NCBI GenBank assembly: GCA_947561715.1
Contig: OX387200.1
Location: 9,736,501 to 9,800,500, forward strand
Reading direction: 5' to 3'
DNA length: 64,000 bases
Origin: Ascidia mentula
Lineage: Eukaryota > Chordata > Ascidiacea > Phlebobranchia > Ascidiidae
The translations under genes were made by a program, and so were the position numbers. Below are positions 22,255 through 34,600 of this stretch, in pieces. The first letter of the stretch is position 1. Each line of letters opens with the position of its first letter. The notes under the pieces were generated by a model, which had not been told where the DNA came from, searched no databases, and saw nothing but the letters and a program-made list of their open reading frames with translations.

Positions 22255-24136
22255 GATATCAACAGGTTTTAGCGTGACGTAGGTTGGATTTACAATTGCT
22301 TTCCTTTTGTGGGGGTCGTATATGTGGTTTCACATCCATTGTGCTAAGCGGAACAATCGGTCACGCGACAACCGATATTAGGTGTATCAAAAACAGGAAC
22401 AACTTCATTGTTTAGGGAGTTTGGTATCCCCGCAAAGAAAAATAGTTTTTGAATCCCATGATTTAAACAGCTGTTCCACTTTTTGCGTAATGAAACAGGT
22501 TTCGGAGGCATGCTGTAGGTATCATTGGAAATTTACATGCGCAATGTCACAGATATAGTTTTCACAGGTTTAAGTTCGTTAGTGAGTGTTTATTACCTAA
22601 TCACACCAAACGAAATTTAGATGTTACAAAAGTAAACTGCGCGCTTTAAAAAAATCTTGCAGTCTTCTTATTAGCGATCATAGCAGGCAGCTCTGTAAAT
22701 GTTGATTATGTAGAAAAATATATTTTGCTGTAAAGACATCAGAAGTTTCCACAAGTACATACAGCTCCTATGGGAACTGATGATGACTTTAAGGCGAAAT
22801 ATATTTTTCTGTAAAAATCTACAGATCTGTCTGGCATAAAGATCAGCCTGCAAGAATACTTTCGATCACGTGATTTCGTTTTAGCTCTAGCAAGTTCACA
22901 AACCCATCTCGTTGTTTGGTACTTCCGCTTTTAGGAAGAAGGTGCTTTATTCCAAAGAGCACGATGAAAGGCCGAAAATATTGCAGGCTCTGATGAAATT
23001 TAAACCAGGGGATATTGTCAGATTGTTACAAAGCATAGAAGGGGTAGAATATAAGTTCCTATTTGTGTGACTTTTGTTAAAAGTTAAACAGAAGCAGGAT
23101 TTGGATGTTTTGTGAGTGTGATAACCGGTAATCTTCATCAGTGCCTGGGGTTGACTTAATATCTTTCAGTTAAATGTTATACGTCACGTAGGCAGGATTT
23201 TGTAAAAGGTAACAAACAAATCTCAGCATGTCAGCAAGATAACAACTGTCGCTGTAAAGCAACATTATTTAACTATTACTGTTTGAATGGTCAATGACAG
23301 AATCGTTTCCGACAATTTTCTATATGGCCGTACTTCAATTTTAATTTGGCAATTAAGAATATGCTTTCAACAGTGTAAAGCAGGTTTAAAATGTCAATGT
23401 TTTTATAAGTAGGAGTAGTGCGCCTGTTGCACACGAATAGTTGAAACATGACACCACTAAAGGTTCTAGTTTGACGTAGGTTGAGTTTACAATTACCGTT
23501 AAACTACGGTCTTTGTTCGCAGCATTTGGCCATTCATATGATTAATGACAAATGATGTGCCAAACTTGATCAAACCAATTATTAAAAAGTGTATCTGGAA
23601 TAAATCAGGGCTTTACAAACTAATGGCTGCGACCCCATTTGTTGTCATCAAATGCAACTTTACAGTCGCGAAACTGAAATACAACCTAAGACTTGTAATA
23701 GTACATGCATTGTTTATCATTTTTGTGTAAGTTTAAAGATCCGGATTGTACTTTTGAAGCCGATATTGCTTGTGTCTCTTGATTTATGGAACAAGAGTCA
23801 TTAATGTCCATGTCATAGAACTGACATATAATGTCTCTTGCAGATTGTAACAAAAAAATACAGTCTACACGTGTATGGGGTTGGATAGAAATACCAAATA
23901 GGCAGGTACACAACCACTACCAATACTTGGTGGCCTGAATTTTTCTTTGCTGTTTCGTAGGAGCAGTGTGCAATTGGGGAGTAGAATTGAAATAGCAACT
24001 CATTAGATTTGATAATAAGAACGGTTAATTATAAAATCCTGACATTTTGGTTTGTTTCACATGCATTGTTTTGGGCGGAATTCTTTATCACGTGACAACT
24101 TCACCCATACCAGGTGTACCGAAAACATAAAGAAGT
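22255..24136. repeat. Inter-gene spacer, type X, unit 4
   Basis: The sequence returns to X-type spacer with blocks matching 8.1-8.5 kb (AACAACTTCATTGTTT near 22400), 2.1-2.4 kb and 3.2-3.9 kb. It is more diverged than the X spacers of units 2 and 5. It ends at the target site of the hammerhead-bearing insertion. No gene is supported. Confidence 0.6.
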
Positions 24137-24152
24137 TTAAATTAATTGTGCA

Positions 24153-24205
24153 AGCTGCAGACAGATGGCCACTGTTTCGACCTAAAAGGTCTCATCAGTG
24201 CAGCT
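24153..24205 (-). ncRNA. Type I hammerhead ribozyme (insertion A)
   Basis: On the minus strand the 53 bases contain every hammerhead element in order. Stem I is AGCTGCA with TGCAGCT (7 perfect pairs). The core CTGATGA is followed by stem II, GACCT with AGGTC closing a short loop, and then GAAA. Stem III is ACAG with CTGT around a seven-base loop, and the cleavage triplet is GTC. The short stem III is typical of the hammerheads known from Penelope-like elements and retrozymes. All invariant core bases are present, so self-cleavage is expected. Confidence 0.87.
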
Positions 24206-24334
24206 GGTGTGACTATCCCACGACTTTGCTGACCAAACGGCCAAAAAAAGACTTCCAGTTTGTGGTGACTATACAATCACCGTCATCCGTTGAGCACTAA
24301 ACTAGGTGCAACCGTACGGAGAAAACATACCAGA

Positions 24335-25203
24335 TGTAACGTCCGTTGAACGCGCCCCCGTTCTTGGCGCGAAACGTCACACGAGGCGGAATTCCCGCAG
24401 TTAAAACGCGTATCTTTAATGGGCAACAAACTCGCTCACTCAGTTGATGTTATTTCTTGTTGTCAGGAGACGAAAAGAAACGTAGGACACGTGGGCCCTT
24501 AGAACACGGTTTCTACACAGAAGGCAATGTGTCAAACAAATACACTTCACACGTTGTTAATTACAGCATAAGGCTCACCAACTATTTGGGAACCGGGAAA
24601 CTCTGGACCACAAAGACGGTCCAAGCAGTTACTGTCGCACACCTAAACGAAACAGGCAAAATAAAATACAATGCGCCACTATGACGTAATACACACAATG
24701 CTTACCGATAACTTTGGGCGACCGAAGATTGAATACACCACGCTTCACGTGTGTATAAATGCAAGAGAGACATTGTGAGTACAAAGACAGCGTCAACACC
24801 GTGTGTAAACTTAATCACATAAACAAGGGCAGCTATATACTGTTCAGCGAACTGACTTCTAAGTCATCGCAATTAAATTTGCCAATGTTACAATTTACAC
24901 ATTTCGCTTATCAGTCGTTACACACATATGTACACTTATCAGTCGTTACACACATATGTACAAAGAGACTCACCAGAAAATGCTCGCTCGCAACACAAAA
25001 AAACCTTTGCAGAATAAAATGACGTAGCACTGTGCTGCACAGTTGTCGGACACAGAAAGAACAGAACCACGTTGCGTTGTCACTTAAAGCTTGGTCTATT
25101 ATTATTATTGCGTCACAGACCGTATGAGATTGCAACACACATTAGTGTAGAAAAAAATGCGCCTTCATAGAAATCGGCAATTATTGGCAAACAAGATGTA
25201 ACA
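24335..25203 (-). mobile_element. BEL/Pao LTR A (3' LTR of left element)
   Basis: This 869-base LTR begins TGTAACGTCC and ends GATGTAACA on the + strand, i.e. TGTTAC...GTTACA in element sense. It is adjoined on the right by a polypurine tract (G run on the minus strand). It closely matches LTRs B and C apart from small length differences. The five bases outside it (CCAGA) nearly match those right of LTR C (CCAGC), consistent with one target duplication for the whole array. Confidence 0.88.
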
Positions 25204-28200
25204 TACCCCCCCCCACAATGTACGAATCCAAGGAGTACATTTCAACACAACAAACAAACATCGGACAGTAATTGAGCCACTTGCTCCGGGGCTAGTTGTC
25301 ATCCGCCACAAGAACCACATCATTGACCATAAAATTCGAATGTCCACTTGCCCACTTCGATCTGGGCATGAGCGTAGGCAGGTACTCGCGAGACCATCGC
25401 CTCCAAAACTGATCGGCCAGGTATTGCACCTGACGCCACCGGTTTCGATGGTAACAGTCCTTCCCCGCGAACAGTCCTGGGGGCATATTCGGCGCTGTAC
25501 GTTGCAGCAGTAAATGATTGGGAGTAAGGGGCTCCTCATCCTTCGGATCGAACGTCACTGGGACCAAGGGACGGGAGTTTAGGATTGCCTTCACCTCTAC
25601 CATCAGAGTGCACAATCGCTCATCAGACAACGTCTGCTCCGAGAGCAGGGCGTTGGGAATTTTGCGCACAGAGCGTATCATGCGCTCCCATACCCCACCC
25701 ATGTGGCTGGCAGTGGGGGGATTAAAGCTCCATGCAATTTCGCGTTGTTGCAGATATTCGTAAATCTGCTGTTGGTTCCTCTTCTTTAGTTCTTCGCGCA
25801 GGATACGCTCAGCTCCGACGAAATTCGTGCCGTTGTCGCTGAAAATCTGGTTTGGACGTCCACGACGACCCATGAACCGTCGGTCGACAATGAATGGGCT
25901 ATATCGATATGTGCGGCCCTGGTGGAGAAACAAGTAAAGATGCAACCTCTTTACCTCACTTCGCCCTTGCTTCACAAGGAAGGGTCCGAAGTAGTCGACA
26001 CCCACCACTGAAAATGGTGGCTTGTTGGCCTGCAGCCTCGCAGCAGGAAGGTCTGCCATCATCTGCTTCCCCAAGGAACCGTTTCGTCGTCGGCAAGAGA
26101 GACACTTGCCCAGCACGCTTCGAACCGTCATACCTCCTTTGACAATCCAGTAGCGTTGCCTAAGGGACGACCAGGTGTGTCCCATTCCAGCATGACCAAC
26201 TTCATCATGCTGCTGCATAATCACCAGGTCTGTAACCCGATGGTCGTACGGAAGGATGATCGGATGTTTCACGTCGAAGTCGATCAATGCGCGCTCCAGC
26301 CTTCCGCCAACCCTTAGAACTCCATCAACAAGAATTGGGTTGAGCTTTCCCAAAGCTTCCGTCCTTTGCCTTTGACACTGTAGCAATGACGTCTGGGAAA
26401 CTGCGCCCCTGCACGTACTTCACGATCGCAAGCTCAGCAGCTTTGAGTTCGACGACAGTCACTTGACCAGTCGGCACCCTGTACTTATTGGCTAGCAACA
26501 TCGACTTGTAACGGAGAGTCCATCCGACAGCCCTTTTTAACCGATTCCAAGACGAGTACTTAAGTCGATCAGTGGGAGATTCGATGGCGACGAGACAAAC
26601 AGTTTGAGCTTCCTTCTTTATTTGAAGATACTCGATCGGCACGTTGGACAGGTCGGGGGAAGAGGGCCATGTATCTTCTCGTTCCCAAAGAAACTGGGGT
26701 CCACTGAGCCATTGGCTAGAACGGCGGCCGTCAACTCCAGGCGGGGAATCGAACACGTCTTCAGTGGGGCAACACGTGCTTTACCCATCAGAAAGGAACA
26801 GTGAATGCGTCCTCGCTCATCTACCAGCTTCAGGTATGTCACCGCACCGTAAGCTGTAGATGACGCATCTGCGAAATGGTGCAATTCCGTTTTTAGCACC
26901 TTACCGAAACTGCTTGGCTTCACGTATCTAGATAGAACGACATCTTTTAAGCGCGGTAGTTGCTGCAACCATTTCCTCCACGTTTCGGAATCCTCATCGG
27001 AAAGCACGTCGTCCCAACCAAGTTGTTTCCTGCAGAGGTCTCTTAGCATCGTCTTTGCCACCACGATCACGGGCGCTGCAAACCCAAGAGGATCATACAA
27101 CGAACTCACCACTGACAGTATGACTCTTCTGATAAAGGACTTCGGCTGCTTTACGTCAACGGAGAACCCGAACTCGTCCGAGCAAATATTCCACCGAACT
27201 CCGAGAACTCTCTCGCACGACGACCCATCTAGATTCAGCTCTTTCACCGATTTTGCTCGTTCCTCTTCGTCAATGGACGCAAGAACTCGCTCGCTGTTGC
27301 TAACCCACTTGGTCAAACGAAATCCCTTCCTCTTAAAAAGTGTGCAAATACTCTGGACAAGATTTATAGCGTCTGCTTCAGTTGATACAGACTTCAGACA
27401 GTCGTCGACGTAGAAATTCTTCTTTATGGTCTCGACGACCTCACTTGGAAACTCGTTTTGCAAATCTTCAGCAGCCTGCTTCAGGCAAAAGCTCGCACAT
27501 GAGGGGGAGGAAGCCGCCACGAACAGGTGAACCAGCATCCGGTGTGCCATGGGCTTCTTCGACATATCGCCTCCGGGCCACCACAGGAATCGAAGTGCAT
27601 CGCAATCAGTCGGTTGTACACGTATCTGATGGAACATCCGGAATCTTGAAAGGACACCAACCAACGAGTTGGTCAGGTCCGGGCCCTGAAGGAGAGCTTC
27701 ATTCAGCGACTGCCCGCGATGCTTGGCGACGCAGTCGAAAACCACCCGCAGCTTTCCTGGCTGGTGCGGATTTGTGACAGGATGATGTGGCAGATACCAC
27801 ACAACGTCTTTGGTCTGTTTCTCATAAGGAATCTCCTCTGCATAGCCTTTAGCTATGTAACCCAGGACCGTCTTCATGTATGCGTCCCGCAGAAAGTCAT
27901 CACGCATCAGGCGGCGTTCCAAAGATCTCAGACGGTTTAGTGCCATGTCCCTGTTGTTGCGCAGCGGCTGCGCATTCGGACGCCACGGCAACGGCAACTC
28001 ATAATGTCCCTGCTGGAATTTCACACCGTACTTCATTTTTTCTAAAACATACCGGTCTTCACGGGACATAGGTATCTCTGTGCAGTTGGTATCCTGAAAG
28101 TCGGTCTTCCACATTCGCTCTGGCTTATCCTGTAGCGAATTATCGGCAACTTAGGTAAAGTTCACTGCAAACCAATCGTTTGATTTCTTGCAGACAGGTC

Positions 28201-30765
28201 CCGCTAAGGCCCATCCAAGTGGAACCCTAAATGCAATAGGCTGCTTCGGTTTTTCCTTGCGTACCTCTTGTATGAAAAAGGCATCTGGCACATCCAAACC
28301 AATCAGCAGCAAGGCTTCACTGCAGTCAACACGCGGGAATGACAGATCCTTGATATGAGGCAGTCCGTTCAATTCTATCTTTGTCGGAAACTTGTTGGCG
28401 GAAATAGGCAAACAATCAACGGCAAACACTTCCGGGAGTTCCACGGTTGCAGCACCATCAAGCGAAGCAACGGTCAAGCAAACCATCTTGCCTTCGCGCC
28501 TGCGACTCATAGTGACACCAGAACCAGTATCCAAAAGAGCTTCTTGCCTTCGCCCCTGCGTCACACAAAGTGACACCAGAACCAATATCCAAAAGAGCGT
28601 TCGTGTTTACGCACCTTTCGTTGGCATTGGCCTTGACGGAAACCATCATCAGATTGACATTTTGGCGACCAGAAGAAGCATGACAGTCCCTTTCACTTGC
28701 CGACACAACCGAACAGACAGTGCGTTCCGGTGTGCGGTTCCTAACAGGGGAGGATTCGTCTTCTCTCTTCTCCGGTCGATGCAACAATGTATGATGAGCT
28801 TCTATGCAGTCCTTCACTGTTGTTGCACCTTGTAGCAAAATGTCCAAATCGAAAACAGTTGTCATATAGTCTGCGGCGTCGAGTAACGCGCAAACGATCA
28901 CGGTACGACCGGGATTTAAATTCCTCGCACTTTACAAGGCCGTGCCTTCCTGAACAGCACGGACACAAAGGGACTGCTGGAACTTGGGAAGGTCAAGCTT
29001 GAGCCTTGGGCTTAGACTCTTCTTCCTTTACAGCGAAATGACTAGAGGCCTTTACGTGACTAGCTTTACCTTTTGCTTTCTTGGCTTCGTTGCGATGCTC
29101 GTCCAGCATACGACTAAAGAGCGAATTCGCAATCTGATTCTCAGATTCCACGAAGTCAACGAGATGCTCGAACAGAGGTTCACGGCCAGTCTCTTTTATT
29201 ATTTTTGCAACACGTCGTTTCCAAGCTTCCTGCATCTTGAACGGAAGACGATTTGCAACAGCAATTAGCGTTGGATAGTTATTCATCTCAGAATGCTCGT
29301 CAATGTCTGAAAGAGTAAGTAGACAATCGCGCAGCGACTGCGCCATTTCGCTTAAACCAGCAGCGTCATTTGGCCGTAATTCTAGGCCGTTGACTACACA
29401 CCTTACGCATGCATGGGCAATCATGTGTGACTTGCCATATTGATCGTACAACAACTGCCTCGCTTGCCGGTACCCGTTTTCCCTCAGTCTGTGGTAGTAT
29501 TCTATCAGCTTTCGGGCCTTTCCTTCGCAATGCTGAACCAAGTACGATAGTTTGGCTCCCTCGTCATCGACCTTATGTCGTCGATACGAGAATCGAAATT
29601 GCGAACAAACTTCTAATAGTCCATTGGATTGCCATAAAAAATAGTCACTTCAGGTTTGGGGCTATTTATGTGTTTCACAAGCGATGCAATTTCACTTTCA
29701 TGCATTTTGTTGGCTTGGCAGGTTCATTTTTAGGGGTCACACTCGGATTTATTGGATTCTTGTAATCTCGCCCGTCAAACGAGGATTTCTTATCAGGATA
29801 TGGCGACGGAGACAAAGTGGGGGTTACATAATCAACCTCATACCGCTGGTCCGGAAGTCTTTGCTGCGACGTGAACTGAACGCGACGCTGTTCCTCAAAC
29901 GGCTGCTCCGGGGGTGGTGTAGGCATTCCTCCAGAACCATCCTTGACCGTCAAGTACTCCGTGTTTCCTGACATCTCGTCCAAAACCTTCTCTTCAACCA
30001 CGGCTGCCTGCAATTTATGCTGCAGCTGTACCATCTCCATGTCGTCCCTTTGGAGCCTTTCTTCTTCAGCTTGTCGCCTTGTTTCGGTCATTTTTCTTTC
30101 TTCATGTTGCTTTGCCAGCGCCTGTCTTTGCGCAGTCTGTTGAATTGCAAGACGCGCGAGCTGAGTAGTCGCTTTGACGCGAGCTCTACTACTTGTCGAA
30201 GAACTAGAGCGTATACTTCGTCCGCAGGACGAGTTGTTGTCCTTCAGACTACCGTCACCGCTTCCACCTGGGCTGGTTGCATGCCCAGGTAAATCACGAC
30301 AAGATTGCGAGTTTGCCTCACAAACCCAGTGGGCAACTCGGTCGTCAAATTCAGTTTTGTTTTTCTTTACGCTTGCAAGATCATCGGCAAGCTCGGGATG
30401 CGCCTTGTAGGCGTCAACCGCATCAATAAAAAGCTGTTCTAAAAGAACCAAGACCGTCTCAAGCACTTGCAAGTTGCGACGATCCTTCATCAGACACTCG
30501 GCGATGATGTATTGTCCACTGAGTCGTCGAAGACGATCAACGACAGCATCAGGAAGTGTCGGTGGAGAAACGCTTGGTTCTGCTATATTGAAAGGCGAAC
30601 TTGCCAAGATACTTAAACTTTCTTTCCTCAAAAGGTTGAAACTTGCTTTCAACAAACAGTTGAACCTTGCTTTCAACAAACAGTTGAACCTTCCTTCAAC
30701 AAACAGTTGAAACTTGCTTTCAACAAACGGTTGAACCTTCCTTCAACAAACAGTTGAAACTTTCA
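25204..30765 (-). mobile_element. BEL/Pao internal region, left element (broken)
   Basis: In minus-strand order this holds a leader with tandem repeats (about 30635-30763), gag (about 29.0-30.7 kb, with a DUF1759-like region), a zinc-knuckle stretch (about 28.75-28.97 kb), protease (about 28.15-28.9 kb), reverse transcriptase and RNase H (about 26.4-28.1 kb, with YVDD) and integrase (about 25.3-26.4 kb, with a zinc-binding HHCC region, DNGTNF and a C-terminal DUF5641-like part). The order and motifs are those of BEL/Pao. It is a fossil, broken in perhaps half a dozen or more places, but recent. Confidence 0.88.
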
Positions 30766-31674
30766 TGTAACGTCCGTTGAACGCGCCCCTGTTCTTGGCG
30801 CGGAACATCACACGAGGCGGAGAATTCCCGCAGTTAAAACGCGTATCTTTAATGGGCCTCAAACCCGCTCACTCAGTTGATGTTATTCTTGTTATCGAAT
30901 GTGCAGTACGCACTCGTACGCAAGATAGAATGTATTCGAAGTGTAGACGATACAGACGTCGGGAGGAGACGAAAAGACACGTAGGACACGTGGGCCCTTA
31001 GAACACGGTTTCTACACAGAAGGCAATGTGTCAAACAAATACACTTCACACGTAGTTAATTACAGCATAAGGCTCACCAACTATTTGGGAACCGGGAAAC
31101 TCTGGACCACAAAGACGGTCCAAGCAGTTACTGTCGCACACCTAAACGAAACAGGCAACATAAAATACAATGCGCCACTATGACGTAACACACACAATGC
31201 TTACCGATAACTTTGGGCGACCGAAGATTGAATACACCACGCTTCACGTGTGTATAAATGCAAGAGAGACACTGTGAGTACAAAGACAGCGTCAACACCG
31301 TGTGTAAACTTAATCACATAAACAAGGGCAGCTATATACTGTTCAGCGAACTGACTTCTAAGTCATCGCAATTAAATTTGCCAATGTTACAATTTACACA
31401 TTTCGGTTATCAGTCGTTACACACATATGTACAAAGAGACTCACCAGAAAATGCTCGCTCGCAACACAAAAAAACCTTTGCAGAATAAAATGACGTAGCA
31501 CTGTGCTGCACAGTTGTCGGACACAAAAAGGACAGAACCACGTTGCGTAGTCACTTAAAGCTTGGTCTATTATTATTATTGCGTCACAGACCGTATGAGA
31601 TTGCAACACACATTAGTGTAGAGAAAAATGCGCATTCATACAAATCGGCAATTATTGGCAAACAAGATGTAACA
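30766..31674 (-). mobile_element. BEL/Pao LTR B (shared middle LTR)
   Basis: This 909-base LTR has the same ends as LTRs A and C. It serves as 5' LTR of the left internal region and 3' LTR of the right one, the layout left by recombination between LTRs of a tandem pair. A polypurine tract follows it at 31677-31685. Confidence 0.88.
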
Positions 31675-34600
31675 TACCCCCCCACAATGTACGAATCCAA
31701 GGAGTACATTTCAACACAACAAACAAACATCGGACAGTAATTGAGCCACTTGCTCCGGGGCTAGTTGTCATCCGCCACAAGAACCACATCATTGACCATA
31801 AAATTCGAATGTCCACTTGCCCACTTCGATCTGGGCATGAGCGTAGGCAGGTACTCGCGAGACCATCGCCTCCAAAACTGATCGGCCAGGTATTGCACCT
31901 GACGCCACCGGTTTCGATGGTAACAGTCCTTCCCCGCGAACAGTCCTGGGGGCATATTCGGCGCTGTACGTTGCAGCAGTAAATGATTGGGAGTAAGGGG
32001 CTCCTCATCCTTCGGATCGAACGTCACTGGGACCAAGGGACGGGATTTTAGGATTGCCTTCACCTCTACCATCAGAGTGCACAATCGCTCATCAGACAAC
32101 GTCTGCTCCGAGAGCAGGGCGTTGAGAATTTTGCGCACAGAGCGTATCATGCGCTCCCATACCCCACCCATGTGGCTGGCAGTGGGGGGATTAAAGCTCC
32201 ATGCAATTTCGCGTTGTTGCAGATATTCGTAAATCTGCTGTTGGTTCCTCTTCTTCAGTTCTTCGCGCAGGATACGCTCGGCTCCGACGAAATTCGTGCC
32301 GTTGTCGCTGAAAATCTGGTTTGGACGTCCACGACGACCGATGAACCGTCGGTCGACAATGAATGGGCTATATCGATATGTGCGGCCCTGGTGGAGAAAC
32401 AATTAAAGATGCAACCTCTTTACCTCACTTCGCCCTTGCTTCACAAGGAAGGGTCCGAAGTAGTCGACACCCACCACTGAAAATGGTGGCTTGTTGGCCT
32501 GCAGCCTCGCAGCAGGAAGGTCTGCCATCATCTGCTTCCCCAAGGAACCGTTTCGTCGTCGGCAAGAGAGACACTTGCCCAGCACGCTTCGAACCGCCAT
32601 ACCTCCTTTGACAATCCAGTAGCGTTGCCTAAGGGACGACCAGGTGTGTCCCATTCCAGCATGACCAACTTCATCATGCTGCTGCATAATCACCAAGTCT
32701 GTAACTCGATGGTCGTACGGAAGGATGATCGGATGCTTCACGTCGAAGTCAATCAATACACGCTCCAACATTCCACCAACCCTTAGAGTTCCATCAACAA
32801 GAATTGTGTTGAGCTTTCCCAATGCTCTCTTCTTCTTTGGCAAACAAACAGTTCCGTCCTTTGCCTTTGACACTGTAGTAATGACGTCTGGGAAACTGCG
32901 CCCCTGCACGTACTTCACGATTGCAAGCTCAGCAGCTTTGAGTCCGACGACAGTCACTTGACCACTGGGCACCCTGTACTACGACGGAAACCCATTGGCT
33001 AGCAACATCGACTTGTATCGGAGAATCCATCCGACAGCCCTTTTTAACCGATTCCAGGACGAGTACTTAAGTCGATCAGTGGGAGACTCGTTGGCGACGA
33101 GACAAACAGTTTGAGCTTCCTTCTTTATTTGAAGAAACTCGATCGGCACGTTGGACAGGTCGGGGGAAGAGGGCCACGTATCTTCTCGTTCCCAAAGAAA
33201 CTGGGGTCCACTGAGCCATTGGCTAGATCTTACAAATTTGTTCACATCAAGTCCACGTGACGCTTCGTCAGCAGGGTTTACCTTTGTGCTTACACGCCTC
33301 CACTGATTTGGATGAGATGCCTCTTCAATTTTAGCTAAGCGGTTTGCTACGAACACGGGAAAGCGCTTGTTGCAGTTGCGAATGCTTTGGAAAACGGCAG
33401 TCGAGTCTGTCCAGAACACAGATTGGCATCCGACCAGATGCAATTCCTTCCTCGCAAGTTGATCCAACTTGACTGAAACAACGGCGGCCGTCAACTCCAG
33501 GCGGGGAATCGAACACGTCTTCAGTGAGGCAACACGTGCTTTACCCACCAGAAACGAACAGTGAATGCGTCCTCGCTCATCTACCAGCCTCAGGTACGTC
33601 ACCGCACCATAAGCTGTAGATGACGCATCTGCGAAATGGTGCAATTCCGTTTTTAGCACCTTACCGAAACTGCTTGGCTTCACGTATCTAGGTAGAACGA
33701 CATCTTTTAAGCGCGGTAGTTGCTGCAACAATTTCCTCCACGTTTCGGAATCCTCATCGGAAAGCACGTCGTCCCAACCAAGTTGTTTCCTGCAGAGGTC
33801 TCTTAGCATCGTCTTTGACACCACGATCACGGGCGCTGCAAACCCAAGAGGATCATACAACGAACTCACCACTGACAGTATGACTCTTCTGATAAAGGAC
33901 TTCGGCTGCTTTACGTCAACGGATAACCCGAACTCGTCCGAGCAAATGTTCCACCGAACTCCGAGAACTCTCTCGCACGACGACCCATCTAGATTCAGCT
34001 CTTTGACCGATTTTGCTCGTTCCTCTTCATCAATGGACGCGAGAACTCGCTCGCTGTTGCTAACCCACTTGATCAAACGAAATCCCTTCCTCTTAAGAAG
34101 TGTGCAAATACTCTGGACAAGATTTATAGCGTCTGCTTCAGTTGATACAGACTTCAGACAGTCGTCGACGTAGAAATTCTTCTTTATGGTCTCGACGACC
34201 TCACTTGGAAACTCGTTTTGCAAATCTTCAGCAGCCTGCTTCAGGCAAAAGCTCGCACATGAGGGGGAGGAAGCCGCCCCGAAGAAGTGAACCAGCATCC
34301 GGTGTGCCGTGGGCTTCTTTGACATATCGCCTCCGGGCCACCACAGGAATCGAAGTGCATCGCAATCAGTCGGTTGTACACGTATCTGATGGAACATGGC
34401 TTCCACGTCGGCCACGAGAGCCACCTGTCCCATCCGGAATCTTGAAAGGACACCAACCAACGAGTTGGTCAGGTCCGGGCCCTGAAGGAGAGCTTCATTC
34501 AGCGACTGCCCGCGATGCTTGGCGGCGCAGTCGAAAACCACCCGCACCTTTCCTGGCTTGTGCGGATTTGTGACAGGATGATGTGGCAGATACCACACAA

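Noticed and set aside
22775-22802. A further hammerhead at CTGATGATGACTTTAAGGCGAAAT
   Set aside because: Stem II cannot pair, GAAA is followed by T and there is no stem III or stem I. Homologous copies at 1982 and 8522 read CTAATGATG, so the core word is a chance change.
24457-25022. Plus-strand open frames within the BEL LTRs
   Set aside because: They run antisense to the element, are short and are best explained as chance frames in a repeated LTR.
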